Of a stretch of DNA of 64,000 nucleotides, positions 35,088 to 42,801 are shown piece by piece. The first letter of the stretch is position 1. Every line of letters starts with the position of its first letter. Under the pieces are notes generated by a model. The model was not told where the DNA came from, ran no database searches, and worked only from the letters and a program-made list of their open reading frames with translations. This DNA is from Streptomyces longwoodensis (GTDB lineage Bacteria > Actinomycetota > Actinomycetes > Streptomycetales > Streptomycetaceae). Location of the stretch: contig NZ_KQ948551.1 of NCBI RefSeq assembly GCF_001514125.1, positions 333,291 to 397,290 on the forward strand, read 5' to 3'. The translations under genes were made by a program, and so were the position numbers.

Positions 35088-35144
35088 TCAGTGGGCCGCC
35101 GGATGAGCGGTCCACCACCAGTTCCGGGTCGAGTGCGCGAACAT
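35088..35144 (-). CDS. trpL: trp leader peptide (attenuation)
   Basis: An 18-residue frame, MFAHSTRNWWWTAHPAAH, with three consecutive Trp codons (TGG TGG TGG) followed within about 20 bases by a strong hairpin. This is the standard layout of tryptophan attenuation: ribosome stalling at scarce Trp prevents the terminator. A similar Trp-rich leader has been reported before the anthranilate synthase gene of S. venezuelae. It is too short for routine gene callers. Its own Shine-Dalgarno is not strong. Confidence 0.88.
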   Translation of the reverse strand: MFAHSTRNWWWTAHPAAH

Positions 35145-35240
35145 GCGACGCACCCTACCGCATGTCCGGGGAGCGTCCGACGTGTCTCATTTGCTGGGCA
35201 CCGGCCGGAGGCCCCCACGGCACCCCGTAGTGTGGGGAGC

Positions 35241-36593
35241 GTGACCGTGAACGCTAAGACCAGCGCGAGCGCTGGCAACACCTGGCGAAACCTGCCCGCG
35301 GCGCAGCAGCCCGAGTACCCCGACACCGAGGCTCTGCGCGCAGTGATCGCGGACCTCGAGTCGTATCCGCCGCTCGTCTTCGCGGGCGAGTGCGACCAGC
35401 TGCGCGCCCGGATGGCGGCCGTCGCCAAGGGAGAGGCGTTCCTCCTCCAGGGCGGCGACTGCGCCGAGGCGTTCGACGGGGTGTCCGCGGACCAGATCCG
35501 CAACAAGCTGAAGACGCTGCTCCAGATGGGCGCCGTGCTGACGTACGCCGCGTCCGTCCCCGTGGTGAAGGTCGGCCGCATCGCCGGCCAGTACTCCAAG
35601 CCGCGCTCCAAGCCGAACGAGACCCGCGACGGCGTCACCCTGCCGGTCTACCGGGGCGACTCGGTCAACGGCTTCGACTTCACGCCCGAGTCCCGCATCC
35701 CGGACCCCGAGCGGCTCAAGCGCATGTACCACGCGTCGGCGTCCACGCTGAACCTGGTGCGCGCCTTCACCACCGGCGGCTACGCGGACCTGCGCCAGGT
35801 GCACGCCTGGAACCAGGACTTCGTGCGGTCCTCGCCGTCCGGTCAGCGCTACGAGCAGCTGGCGCGCGAGATCGACAACGCGCTGCACTTCATGCACGCC
35901 TGCGGGGTGGACCCGGAGGAGTTCAAGACGGTCGAGTTCTTCTCCTCGCACGAGGCGCTGCTGCTCGACTACGAGTCGGCGCTGACCCGCGTCGACTCGC
36001 GCACCGGGCGGCTGTACGACGTCTCCGCGCACATGGTGTGGATCGGTGAGCGCACCCGGCAGCTGGACCACGCGCACATCGAGTTCGCGTCGCGGATCAG
36101 CAACCCGATCGGCATCAAGCTCGGCCCGACGACCACGGCCGAGGAGGCGCTGCAGTACATCGAGCGCCTGGACCCCGAGCGCGAGCCCGGCCGGCTGACG
36201 TTCATCGTCCGGATGGGCGCCGACAAGGTCCGCGACAAGCTGCCCGAGCTGGTCGAGAAGGTCACCGCGTCCGGTGCCACCGTGGCCTGGGTGACCGACC
36301 CGATGCACGGCAACACCTTCGAGGCGGCCTCGGGCCACAAGACCCGCCGCTTCGACGACGTGCTGGACGAGGTCAAGGGCTTCTTCGAGGTCCACAAGGC
36401 GCTCGGCACCCACCCGGGCGGCATCCACGTCGAGCTGACCGGTGACGACGTCACCGAGTGCGTGGGCGGCGGCGACGAGATCTTCGTCGACGACCTGCAC
36501 CAGCGCTACGAGACGGCCTGCGACCCGCGGCTCAACCGCAGCCAGTCGCTGGACCTGGCGTTCCTGGTCGCGGAGATGTACCGGGACCAGTGA
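35241..36593 (+). CDS. aroH: Class II 3-deoxy-D-arabino-heptulosonate 7-phosphate synthase
   Basis: A 450-residue plant-type (class II) DAHP synthase, first enzyme of the shikimate pathway. Conserved blocks are FAGECDQLRARMAAVA, LLQGGDCAEAF (metal Cys), PVVKVGRIAGQYSKPRS, HMVWIGERTRQLD, VWVTDPMHGNT-like segment (WVTDPMHGNTF) and GGDEIFVDDLHQRYETACDPRLN. It feeds chorismate to the neighbouring trpE(G). The GTG at 35241 is preceded by GGGGAG and, 7 bases upstream, by TAGTGT, so it may be leaderless; a second GTG is at 35247. Confidence 0.96.
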   Translation: MTVNAKTSASAGNTWRNLPAAQQPEYPDTEALRAVIADLESYPPLVFAGECDQLRARMAAVAKGEAFLLQGGDCAEAFDGVSADQIRNKLKTLLQMGAVLTYAASVPVVKVGRIAGQYSKPRSKPNETRDGVTLPVYRGDSVNGFDFTPESRIPDPERLKRMYHASASTLNLVRAFTTGGYADLRQVHAWNQDFVRSSPSGQRYEQLAREIDNALHFMHACGVDPEEFKTVEFFSSHEALLLDYESALTRVDSRTGRLYDVSAHMVWIGERTRQLDHAHIEFASRISNPIGIKLGPTTTAEEALQYIERLDPEREPGRLTFIVRMGADKVRDKLPELVEKVTASGATVAWVTDPMHGNTFEAASGHKTRRFDDVLDEVKGFFEVHKALGTHPGGIHVELTGDDVTECVGGGDEIFVDDLHQRYETACDPRLNRSQSLDLAFLVAEMYRDQ

Positions 36594-36619
36594 GCGCGTA
36601 GCACCCGAGCACGTGCGTG

Positions 36620-36647
36620 GGGCGCGGATCACACCCGATCCGCGCCC
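36620..36647 (+). terminator. Terminator after aroH
   Basis: GGGCGCGGATC (36620-36630) pairs with GATCCGCGCCC (36637-36647) across a six-base loop, followed by TTCGG. It lies 27 bp after the aroH stop. Confidence 0.75.
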
Positions 36648-36678
36648 TTCGGCACTGTTGCGGCCCTGACGGGCCGGG

Positions 36679-36697
36679 TAAGGTTAGGTTTGCCTCA
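36679..36697 (+). promoter_or_regulatory. Iron box (IdeR/DmdR-type) before bfd
   Basis: TAAGGTTAGGTTTGCCTCA matches 14 of 19 positions of the recalled IdeR/DmdR consensus TTAGGTTAGGCTAACCTAA. It lies 52 bp before the bfd start, where an iron-dependent repressor would block transcription when iron is plentiful. Confidence 0.75.
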
Positions 36698-36748
36698 CCG
36701 AGACCTCGGGAGGGTACGACCGACCAGTCCCGGCGGGAGGTGGACCGC

Positions 36749-36973
36749 GTGTTCGTGTGCAGCTGCTTCGGCATCACCGAACAGCAGGTCAAGCAGCACG
36801 CGGAGAGCGGCGCCTGCACGCCCCGCCAGATCGCCTCCGCCTGCAAGGCGGGCACGGACTGCGGTTCCTGCGTACGGCGCATCCAGGCGCTCCTGGGCCG
36901 GGGCGCGGCCCCGCGCGACGGGGTCGTCGCGCGGCCGGCGGCCACCGCGGCGCGGCTGGACAAGGCGGCCTAG
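36749..36973 (+). CDS. bfd: Bacterioferritin-associated ferredoxin
   Basis: A 74-residue protein with the Bfd [2Fe-2S] pattern: Cys4-x-Cys6 (VCSCFGI) and Cys38-x2-Cys41 (DCGSC). It reduces ferric iron stored in bacterioferritin so it can be released. The GTG at 36749 is eight bases after GGGAGG; another in-frame GTG overlaps that ribosome site and is less likely. A probable iron box lies upstream. It is convergent with bfr, only 5 bp apart. The 30-residue C-terminal tail is Ala-rich. Confidence 0.92.
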   Translation: MFVCSCFGITEQQVKQHAESGACTPRQIASACKAGTDCGSCVRRIQALLGRGAAPRDGVVARPAATAARLDKAA

Positions 36974-36978
36974 GGCGG

Positions 36979-37458
36979 TCAGCCCTCCGGCTGCTCGATG
37001 AGCTGGGCGATGTACAGCGCCTCACCGAGCTTCTCCACCAGCTCCAGCTGGGTGTCGAGGTAGTCGATGTGGTGCTCCTCGTCCTCGAGGATCGCCTCGA
37101 AGATGTTCGCGGACGTGATGTCGCCCTTCTCGCGCATCACCCTGATGCCCCGCCGGAGGCGGTCGATCGCCTCCACCTCGACCTCCCGGTCCGCCTGGAA
37201 CATCTCCGTGACGGTCTGGCCCACCCGCACGTGGAACAGCCGCTGGTAGTTGGGCAGCCCCTCCAGCAGCAGGATCCGGTCGGTGAGCACCTCGGCGTGC
37301 TTCATCTCGTCGAACGACTCGTGCCGGGTGTACTTCGCGAGCTTCGTCCAGCCGAAGTTCTCCTGCATCTTCGCGTGCAGGAAGTACTGGTTGATCGCGG
37401 TGAGCTCGCCGGTGAGCTGCTCGTTGAGGAACTCGATGACCTCGGGATCGCCCTGCAT
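36979..37458 (-). CDS. bfr: Bacterioferritin
   Basis: A 159-residue 24-mer iron-storage protein. Ferroxidase ligands are all present at the classical positions: Glu18, Glu51, His54, Glu94, Glu127 and His130, plus the heme ligand Met52 in DEMKHAE. The ATG at 37458 follows GGAG. Its convergent neighbour encodes the matching ferredoxin. No clear iron box was found in its own upstream region. Confidence 0.96.
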   Translation of the reverse strand: MQGDPEVIEFLNEQLTGELTAINQYFLHAKMQENFGWTKLAKYTRHESFDEMKHAEVLTDRILLLEGLPNYQRLFHVRVGQTVTEMFQADREVEVEAIDRLRRGIRVMREKGDITSANIFEAILEDEEHHIDYLDTQLELVEKLGEALYIAQLIEQPEG

Positions 37459-37652
37459 CGCAGCGGCTCCTTCCACATGGGGGACGGGGGAGGTTGCCGC
37501 CGCATGATTGCACCGGCCCGGAAGATCGTCCAGTAAGTGCTGACTTAGTAGGTGTTGAGCTGGATGTGCGAATCGGCGGAGCTTGATCGCTGATGACCGT
37601 TTCGGGTCCCGGATGGTCCTGTGCACCGGTGCCCGTCTGTCAGGATGGAGAC

Positions 37653-38285
37653 ATGGGTCATCCGGTGGAGCGCACGTCAGGAGAAGCAGCAGCGTCCGAC
37701 CTTCCGCCGGGGCAGCGAGTGCAGCGTGGCTGGCCGGTCACGCACTACGGGCCGGTGCCGAAGTTCCGCCCCGAGCGCTGGGAGTTCCGGGTCTTCGGTG
37801 CCACCGCCGACGGGGGGAAGCGCGGCTGGACCCACGAGGAGTTCACCGCCCTGCCGTACGTCACCGTCGTCGCCGACCTGCACTGCGTGACCAAGTTCAG
37901 CATGCTCGGTGCCGAGTGGGGCGGTGTCCCGGCACGCACCCTCCTGGAGCTCGCGCCGCCGGCGCCCGAGGTCACCCACGTCATGGTGTGGGCCGAGTAC
38001 GGCTTCAGCTCCAACCTCCGCCTGGCCGACTTCGCCGCCGAGCGCACCCTCTTCGCCACGCACAAGGACGGCGAGCTGCTCACCGCGGAGCACGGCTTCC
38101 CGCTGCGCCTGGTGGTGCCCCACCTGTACGCCTGGAAGGGCCCGAAGTGGGTGCGGGGCGTGGAGTACATGACCGCCGACCGGCGCGGCTTCTGGGAGGA
38201 GCGCGGCTACCACAACATCGGCGACCCCTGGAAGGAACAGCGCTACTCCTACCAGGAGGAGCCCGGGGACGGCCCCGAGCTCTGA
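37653..38285 (+). CDS. Sulfite-oxidase-like molybdopterin protein
   Basis: A 210-residue protein of the SUOX/MsrP family catalytic domain. DLHCVTKFSMLGAEWGGV carries the Mo-ligand Cys; HGFPLRLVVPHLYAWKGPKWVRGVEYM is the cofactor-binding strand set. No signal peptide is visible, and at 210 residues it has neither the dimerisation domain of sulfite oxidase nor the Tat signal of MsrP, so it is probably cytoplasmic with an unknown substrate. The ATG at 37653 follows GGATGGAGAC. Confidence 0.85.
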   Translation: MGHPVERTSGEAAASDLPPGQRVQRGWPVTHYGPVPKFRPERWEFRVFGATADGGKRGWTHEEFTALPYVTVVADLHCVTKFSMLGAEWGGVPARTLLELAPPAPEVTHVMVWAEYGFSSNLRLADFAAERTLFATHKDGELLTAEHGFPLRLVVPHLYAWKGPKWVRGVEYMTADRRGFWEERGYHNIGDPWKEQRYSYQEEPGDGPEL

Positions 38286-38291
38286 CTCCCG

Positions 38292-38813
38292 TCAGTGGTG
38301 GTACCGGTGCACCACCGCGTGGCCCTTGCCCCGGCCGATCATCCACTTGTTCACCGGCGTGGTGACCAGGAAGGCCAGCGCCAGCGAGACCGCCAGGGAC
38401 ACCCAGAACAGGGCGTCCGCCAGCCCGGCGTCCATCGCCCGCGGCCACAGGGCGATCACGCCGTTGTCGATCAGCTCCATCACGGCGATCGACAGGGTGT
38501 CCGCGGCCAGCGCCACCCGCACGGCGGCCCGCAGGCCGACGCCCGCCCGCAGCACGCCCCGCAGGGTGAGCGAGTAGCCGAAGAAGAAGGCCAGCACGAT
38601 CGCGAGGACGGTGGTGGGCAGGTTCCCCCACCCGAGCGCGGTCCCGACCACCATCCCGAGCACCTCACCGATGGCACACCCGGTGAGGCAGTGCAGCGTG
38701 GCCTGGGCGGCTGTGGCCCAGGGGGCCGAAGGGGCGGCGCCCGGCTGGTGCTGATGTTCGTGCGCGTGGACGGATGCTCCATGTCCGGTGTGACCGTGTG
38801 CTTGGTGTTCCAT
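38292..38813 (-). CDS. DUF4396 membrane protein under a CsoR-type operator
   Basis: A 173-residue protein. The first 30 residues are His-rich (repeats of HxH) and likely cytoplasmic; four helices follow, with conserved polar residues in LHCLTGCAIGEVLG and VMELIDNGV. DUF4396 proteins have no settled function. I take the ATG at 38813; longer starts only extend into the promoter. A perfect ATACCCCC-T-GGGGGTAT palindrome 53 bp upstream suggests Cu(I)- or persulfide-dependent repression. The His-rich end would suit metal binding, which is an inference. Confidence 0.8.
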   Translation of the reverse strand: MEHQAHGHTGHGASVHAHEHQHQPGAAPSAPWATAAQATLHCLTGCAIGEVLGMVVGTALGWGNLPTTVLAIVLAFFFGYSLTLRGVLRAGVGLRAAVRVALAADTLSIAVMELIDNGVIALWPRAMDAGLADALFWVSLAVSLALAFLVTTPVNKWMIGRGKGHAVVHRYHH

Positions 38814-38865
38814 GGCTGCCCCCTGTGTCCGGGATCGGGTGTCCTCTCCGTCCACGGGTAACCAT

Positions 38866-38882
38866 ATACCCCCTGGGGGTAT
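38866..38882. promoter_or_regulatory. CsoR-family operator palindrome
   Basis: ATACCCCCTGGGGGTAT is a perfect palindrome of the type bound by CsoR (copper) and CstR (persulfide) repressors. It lies between the DUF4396 gene and the divergent Crp-family gene, 53 bp from the former and 106 bp from the latter. Either or both could be controlled. Confidence 0.8.
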
Positions 38883-38988
38883 TCCAAACGGGGTGCTGGA
38901 CCTGTTCCCGTAGCGGCAGGCGACCAGTGGCCGGGAGCGCTACTGTGGCCCCCGGTCAGGGGAGAGCGGGAGCAGTCGGGGGACGGGC

Positions 38989-39693
38989 GTGGGGCTGTTC
39001 GCAGAACGTCACACCTTCATGCAGGAGCTCGGTCCGGCGGACCGCGCGGCGCTGACCGGCCTCGGGACCCGCCGCGTGTGGACAGCCCACGAGACACTCC
39101 TCGCGGAGGGCGAGCACACCACGTTCGCGGTCGTCCTGCTGAGTGGTTGGTGCGCGGTGTGGACGGCGACCGAGCGCGGTGGCCGACTGCTCCTGGCGCT
39201 GCGGCAGACCGGCGAGGTCGTCGGGGACATGGCCGCGCTCGACGGCCGTCCGCGCAGCGCCTCGGTCAGCGCCCTCGGTGAGGTCTCCGGTCTCGTCGTG
39301 CCCGGGGAGCGCTTCCGCCGGTTCCTGGCCGCCCGCCCCCATGCCAACGCTCTGATCATCGGCCAGCTCGCCGAACGCCTGCGCAGCGCGGACCACGAGC
39401 GCAGGGCGCTTGCCTCCATGACGGTGCTCGAGCGCCTGTCCGAACGCCTCGTCGAGCTCGCTGCGCGCACCGGCCGGGTGGAGAACGGTGAGGTCACCCT
39501 GCGGGTGTCCCTGGCCCAGCACGAACTCGCCGCGTCCGTGGGATCCACCCGGGAGGCCGTGGCCAAGGCGTTGCGGTTGCTGCGTGAGCAGGGTCTCGTA
39601 CGGACCGGACCCGGCTCCCTCGCCATCGCCGACCTGGAGCCCCTGCGGCTCCTTGCGAGCGGCAAGCGGCACGGCGGCCGGGACGGAGGGTGA
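38989..39693 (+). CDS. Crp/Fnr-family cyclic-nucleotide-responsive regulator
   Basis: A 234-residue regulator. The N-terminal cNMP-binding domain (about 10-125) has a phosphate cassette, GDMAALDGRPRSASVSA, keeping Arg89-Ser90 and an acidic Asp80 where CRP has Glu72. The C-terminal Crp helix-turn-helix (about 165-205) has QHELAASVGSTREAVAKALRLL. No Cys cluster for an Fe-S cofactor is present. It precedes a cyclase-like gene by 124 bp on the same strand, and a TGT-N10-ACA dyad lies in that gap. This suggests it reads the local cyclase product. TACTGT at 38941 may be its -10 box. Confidence 0.85.
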   Translation: MGLFAERHTFMQELGPADRAALTGLGTRRVWTAHETLLAEGEHTTFAVVLLSGWCAVWTATERGGRLLLALRQTGEVVGDMAALDGRPRSASVSALGEVSGLVVPGERFRRFLAARPHANALIIGQLAERLRSADHERRALASMTVLERLSERLVELAARTGRVENGEVTLRVSLAQHELAASVGSTREAVAKALRLLREQGLVRTGPGSLAIADLEPLRLLASGKRHGGRDGG

Positions 39694-39734
39694 CGCGGTA
39701 GGACCGCGGGGCCCCGGCGACGGTGGACGGCTCC

Positions 39735-39750
39735 TGTGTAAACGGCTACA
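39735..39750. promoter_or_regulatory. Candidate Crp-type box (TGT-N10-ACA)
   Basis: TGTGTAAACGGCTACA has the outer geometry of a Crp site (TGT-N10-ACA), with flanking C and G extending the dyad. It is 68 bp before the cyclase-like gene and directly after the Crp-family gene. Only the outer triplets match, so this is tentative. Confidence 0.45.
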
Positions 39751-39817
39751 GCGGCGGCTCGCCGGTTCCCCCAGCATCGGGGAAGCGACACCGGCGGGAC
39801 GAGAAGAAGGAGACACC

Positions 39818-40606
39818 ATGACGGGGGACGCGAGCAACGAGGCCGAGTACGGCTTCGTCGTCCACCTCGACACCCAGGGCTCGGGACGGCTCTCCGACAC
39901 CGAGAAACCCGAGATGCGCCGACGGCTCTACGACGTGTCCGACCGCGCCTTCGACCAGGCCGGCATCCGGCCGCCGAGGCTGTACCAGGAGGACCGCGGG
40001 GACGGCATCCTCAGCGTGCTGACCCCCACGGTGCCGCCCCGGCGCGTGGTCGGGGAGTGGCTGGAGTACCTCCACCAGAACCTCCGGGAGTCCAACGTCG
40101 GCCGGACCACCCCGTTGCGGTTGCGGGTGGGCCTGCACATCGGGCCGGTCACCTCCGACGCCCACGGCCGTTCCGGCCGTGCCGTCGACCTCGCCTGCCG
40201 ACTGGGCGACAGCGACGTGGCCAGGGCCATCCTCGCGGCGGCACCCACCGCTCCGCTGGTCGCGGTCGTCTCGGACCGGGTGTACGAAGAGGTCGTACAG
40301 CCCGGCGGGCGCTGGGTGGAACCGGAGCGCTACCGCAGCTTCGACGTCGACCTCAAGGAGGGTCGTCGCTCCGCCTGGTTCATGGTCCCGGGCCTGCCCC
40401 AGCCGCCCACCCCGGCCCAGGGGGCGACCCCGGCGGCCGACCCCGTCGCCGCACCCGGCGGAGGCCCGTCCCCGAACCCGCTCCCCGCGCCCGACGGACA
40501 CCTCGTCCAGTACAACAACAACCACGGCAACGGCCAGTTCTACGCCGGGGGCCGGTTCGGCGACATCCACATCACGCACAACCCGGCCACCGGGGGCGAC
40601 CGGTGA
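39818..40606 (+). CDS. Class III nucleotide-cyclase-like protein
   Basis: A 262-residue protein. Residues 10-165 match the class III cyclase fold: FVVHLDTQGSG with Asp18 as first metal ligand, RGDGILSVL with Asp62 as second, LRVGLHIGPV, and GRAVDLACRL, where Asp124 replaces the usual Asn of the transition-state pair and Arg128 is kept. The segment 165-225 is a Pro-rich linker, and the last 35 residues (YNNNHGNGQFYAGG, GDIHITHN) form a Gly/Asn-rich motif. The ATG has AAGGAG at the right distance. The product base is not evident. It begins a four-gene unit; the stop overlaps the next start (GTGA). Confidence 0.75.
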   Translation: MTGDASNEAEYGFVVHLDTQGSGRLSDTEKPEMRRRLYDVSDRAFDQAGIRPPRLYQEDRGDGILSVLTPTVPPRRVVGEWLEYLHQNLRESNVGRTTPLRLRVGLHIGPVTSDAHGRSGRAVDLACRLGDSDVARAILAAAPTAPLVAVVSDRVYEEVVQPGGRWVEPERYRSFDVDLKEGRRSAWFMVPGLPQPPTPAQGATPAADPVAAPGGGPSPNPLPAPDGHLVQYNNNHGNGQFYAGGRFGDIHITHNPATGGDR

Positions 40607-42801
40607 ACGCGGCGCACCCGGCACCCCCCGGTCCGGCAGGCCCTGCCGCCGCGCCCCACGCCCACCCGCAGCCCGACCAGGCCGATCAGCCCGACGCCGG
40701 CGCGGCGCCCGACGCGGCCCAGCCCGACGTCATCGGCGCCGTCGCCGACCCGCTCGCCGGGGAGGGGCTCCCCGGGGCGGGAGCTGCCGCCTCCCGGATC
40801 TTCCGTTCGGCCGCACACCTCACGTCCGAGGGGTCGAGCACCCTCATCAGCGCCGACCAGGTACGCGACATCCACCTGCACGGGAACCAGGACGTCCGGC
40901 GCCTGCTGGCGGGGCCGCTGCCCGACGAGGAACTGCGCAAACTGCGTCGCGTCTTCCAGGAACCCGCGGGATACGCGGCGTGCAAGGAGCAGTTACGCAC
41001 CGGCCGGCTCCTCGTCCTGTGCGGCGAACCCGGCACGGGCCGCACCTGTACGGCACTTTCCCTGCTGGACGACCTGACCCGGGGGCAGGTCTCCCGGCTC
41101 GACGCGCGTTCGGATCTCGGCGCGTTGGAGGAGAACCAGATCCGCAAGGGCCACGGGTACGCCCTGGAGCCCACCGGCGCCGGGCTGCCCGACGAGACGG
41201 GTCTGGACCGGCTGTGCGAACTGCTCGGCCGGCAGGAGGCGTACGCGGTACTGCTGGCCGCACCCGAACCGGGCGACGTGCTGTCCCGAGGCGGTCGCTA
41301 CTACCGGGCGCACACTCCGCCGTCGGCCGCGGACGTCCTGACGGGGCACCTGTCCGCCGAGCTCGAGGACGCGCCCGACGCCGTGCTGGAGCAGGCCCGG
41401 ACCACCGCCGCCGATCCGGAGGTGGTGGAGGCGACCGGACTCGACGAACTGCTGCCCGCCGAGGCGGCCAGGCTGGCCGGCCTCGTGGCGAGGCACGTCC
41501 GCGACGACCTCACCTACGGACAACTCCTCACCGCGTGTCGTGAGTTCACCGAGAATCAGGCGGCGGACTGGTTCGCCGCCGGGGGGCGCTCGGAGAACCC
41601 GCGGCAGCTGCGGGACGCCGCCTACCGCATCGCCGTGGCCGCGCTCGAAGGTGCCTCGCTCAGTGTCGTCGCCGAGGCCGCCGAGGTTCTGGCCTGGGAA
41701 CTCACCGTCACCGTCGATCCGGAGGCCACGCCCGGTCGTCCCCTGTTCAGTGACGGCATCGGCGCCCGGCTGGTCTCCGCCCGCGCGGTGGCGGAAGCGG
41801 GCGTGGAACAGGTCGGGGACGAGGACGTGCCCGTGCGTACGGTCAGGTTCCGCGGCGAGGGCCTCGGCAGTGCCGTCCTGAGCCACCTCTGGCAGCACCG
41901 GCACAATGTGCGCGGGCCCCTGTTGCGCTGGCTGGCCGGCCTGTGCGAGGACTCCCGTCCCCAGGTCTGGGTGCGCGCGGCGGTGGCCGGCGGCCACTTG
42001 TGCCGGCTGGACTGCTCGCACACCGTGCAGGAACTCGTCCAGCCCATGGCCCAGGCGGGCCAGGCGCGGCGGCGGCTCTTCGCCGCGACCGTGCTGGACG
42101 TGGCCCTCGCCTCCCCCGAGGTGGCAACCGCCGTCCGGGGACTCGTCGGGCACTGGGCCCGTCAGGGCGACGAGCACCTGCGCTGGACGGCCGGAGCCGT
42201 CCTCGGCCGGGGCCGCGCCACCACCACCGTCCGTGAGGCCCTGGACCTCCTGGGCGGCATCGGCGTCTGGGACGACGGCCGGCTGCGGGCCGACGCGGCC
42301 GTGCAGATCGCCCATCTGGCCGGCGCCCACTGTGATCCGCTGCCGGTCCGGCGGATCCGGGTCTGGCTCTCCGACAAACGCCGGCTGCACCAGGACCTCG
42401 GTCTGCAGAGCACGGTCTCCCTCGCCTCCGTGTCGGTGGTCGACCTGTGGAACCAGCACCCCGACCTGGCGGGACACGGCGATTGGCCACTCGTGCTGGC
42501 CCTCGCAGACGTGCGCCCCGCCTTGGCGCCGGAGCTGGCCGGGCTGCTGTGGACCGCCTTGCAGACCGGACGGTCCTACGAGGCGGCGCAAGGCGCGCTG
42601 GCGGAGTGGCTGAGCGGCAGCGCCGGCCGGCCCTGGGCGGACCGGCTGGAGACGTTCCTGCCGCTGCTGGTGCACACCGAGGACGACCGGAACCGGCTGC
42701 TGGCACTGATCAAGGAACTGTCCGAAGACCCCGACCAACCACTCGAAGAACAGCAGGTCCGCCGTCTGTGGGGGGCGGTCCAGGGAGCGGGTACACGATG
42801 A
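40603..42801 (+). CDS. Large P-loop NTPase-like protein (STAND-like?), helical repeats
   Basis: A 732-residue protein. The first 75 residues are Ala/Pro-rich and disordered. DIHLHGN (89-95) echoes a motif at the end of the preceding protein. A P-loop follows, Gly141-Glu-Pro-Gly-Thr-Gly-Arg147-Thr148, with Arg in place of Lys, after a strand LLVLCGEP. I see no convincing Walker B: the candidate strand YAVLLAAPEP lacks an acidic residue. The C-terminal 400 residues are alpha-helical repeats rich in Leu/Ala, probably HEAT-like. The layout (P-loop plus repeat array in a coupled operon) recalls STAND-type conflict ATPases, but this is an inference. It overlaps both neighbours by 4 bp. Confidence 0.6.
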   Translation: MNAAHPAPPGPAGPAAAPHAHPQPDQADQPDAGAAPDAAQPDVIGAVADPLAGEGLPGAGAAASRIFRSAAHLTSEGSSTLISADQVRDIHLHGNQDVRRLLAGPLPDEELRKLRRVFQEPAGYAACKEQLRTGRLLVLCGEPGTGRTCTALSLLDDLTRGQVSRLDARSDLGALEENQIRKGHGYALEPTGAGLPDETGLDRLCELLGRQEAYAVLLAAPEPGDVLSRGGRYYRAHTPPSAADVLTGHLSAELEDAPDAVLEQARTTAADPEVVEATGLDELLPAEAARLAGLVARHVRDDLTYGQLLTACREFTENQAADWFAAGGRSENPRQLRDAAYRIAVAALEGASLSVVAEAAEVLAWELTVTVDPEATPGRPLFSDGIGARLVSARAVAEAGVEQVGDEDVPVRTVRFRGEGLGSAVLSHLWQHRHNVRGPLLRWLAGLCEDSRPQVWVRAAVAGGHLCRLDCSHTVQELVQPMAQAGQARRRLFAATVLDVALASPEVATAVRGLVGHWARQGDEHLRWTAGAVLGRGRATTTVREALDLLGGIGVWDDGRLRADAAVQIAHLAGAHCDPLPVRRIRVWLSDKRRLHQDLGLQSTVSLASVSVVDLWNQHPDLAGHGDWPLVLALADVRPALAPELAGLLWTALQTGRSYEAAQGALAEWLSGSAGRPWADRLETFLPLLVHTEDDRNRLLALIKELSEDPDQPLEEQQVRRLWGAVQGAGTR

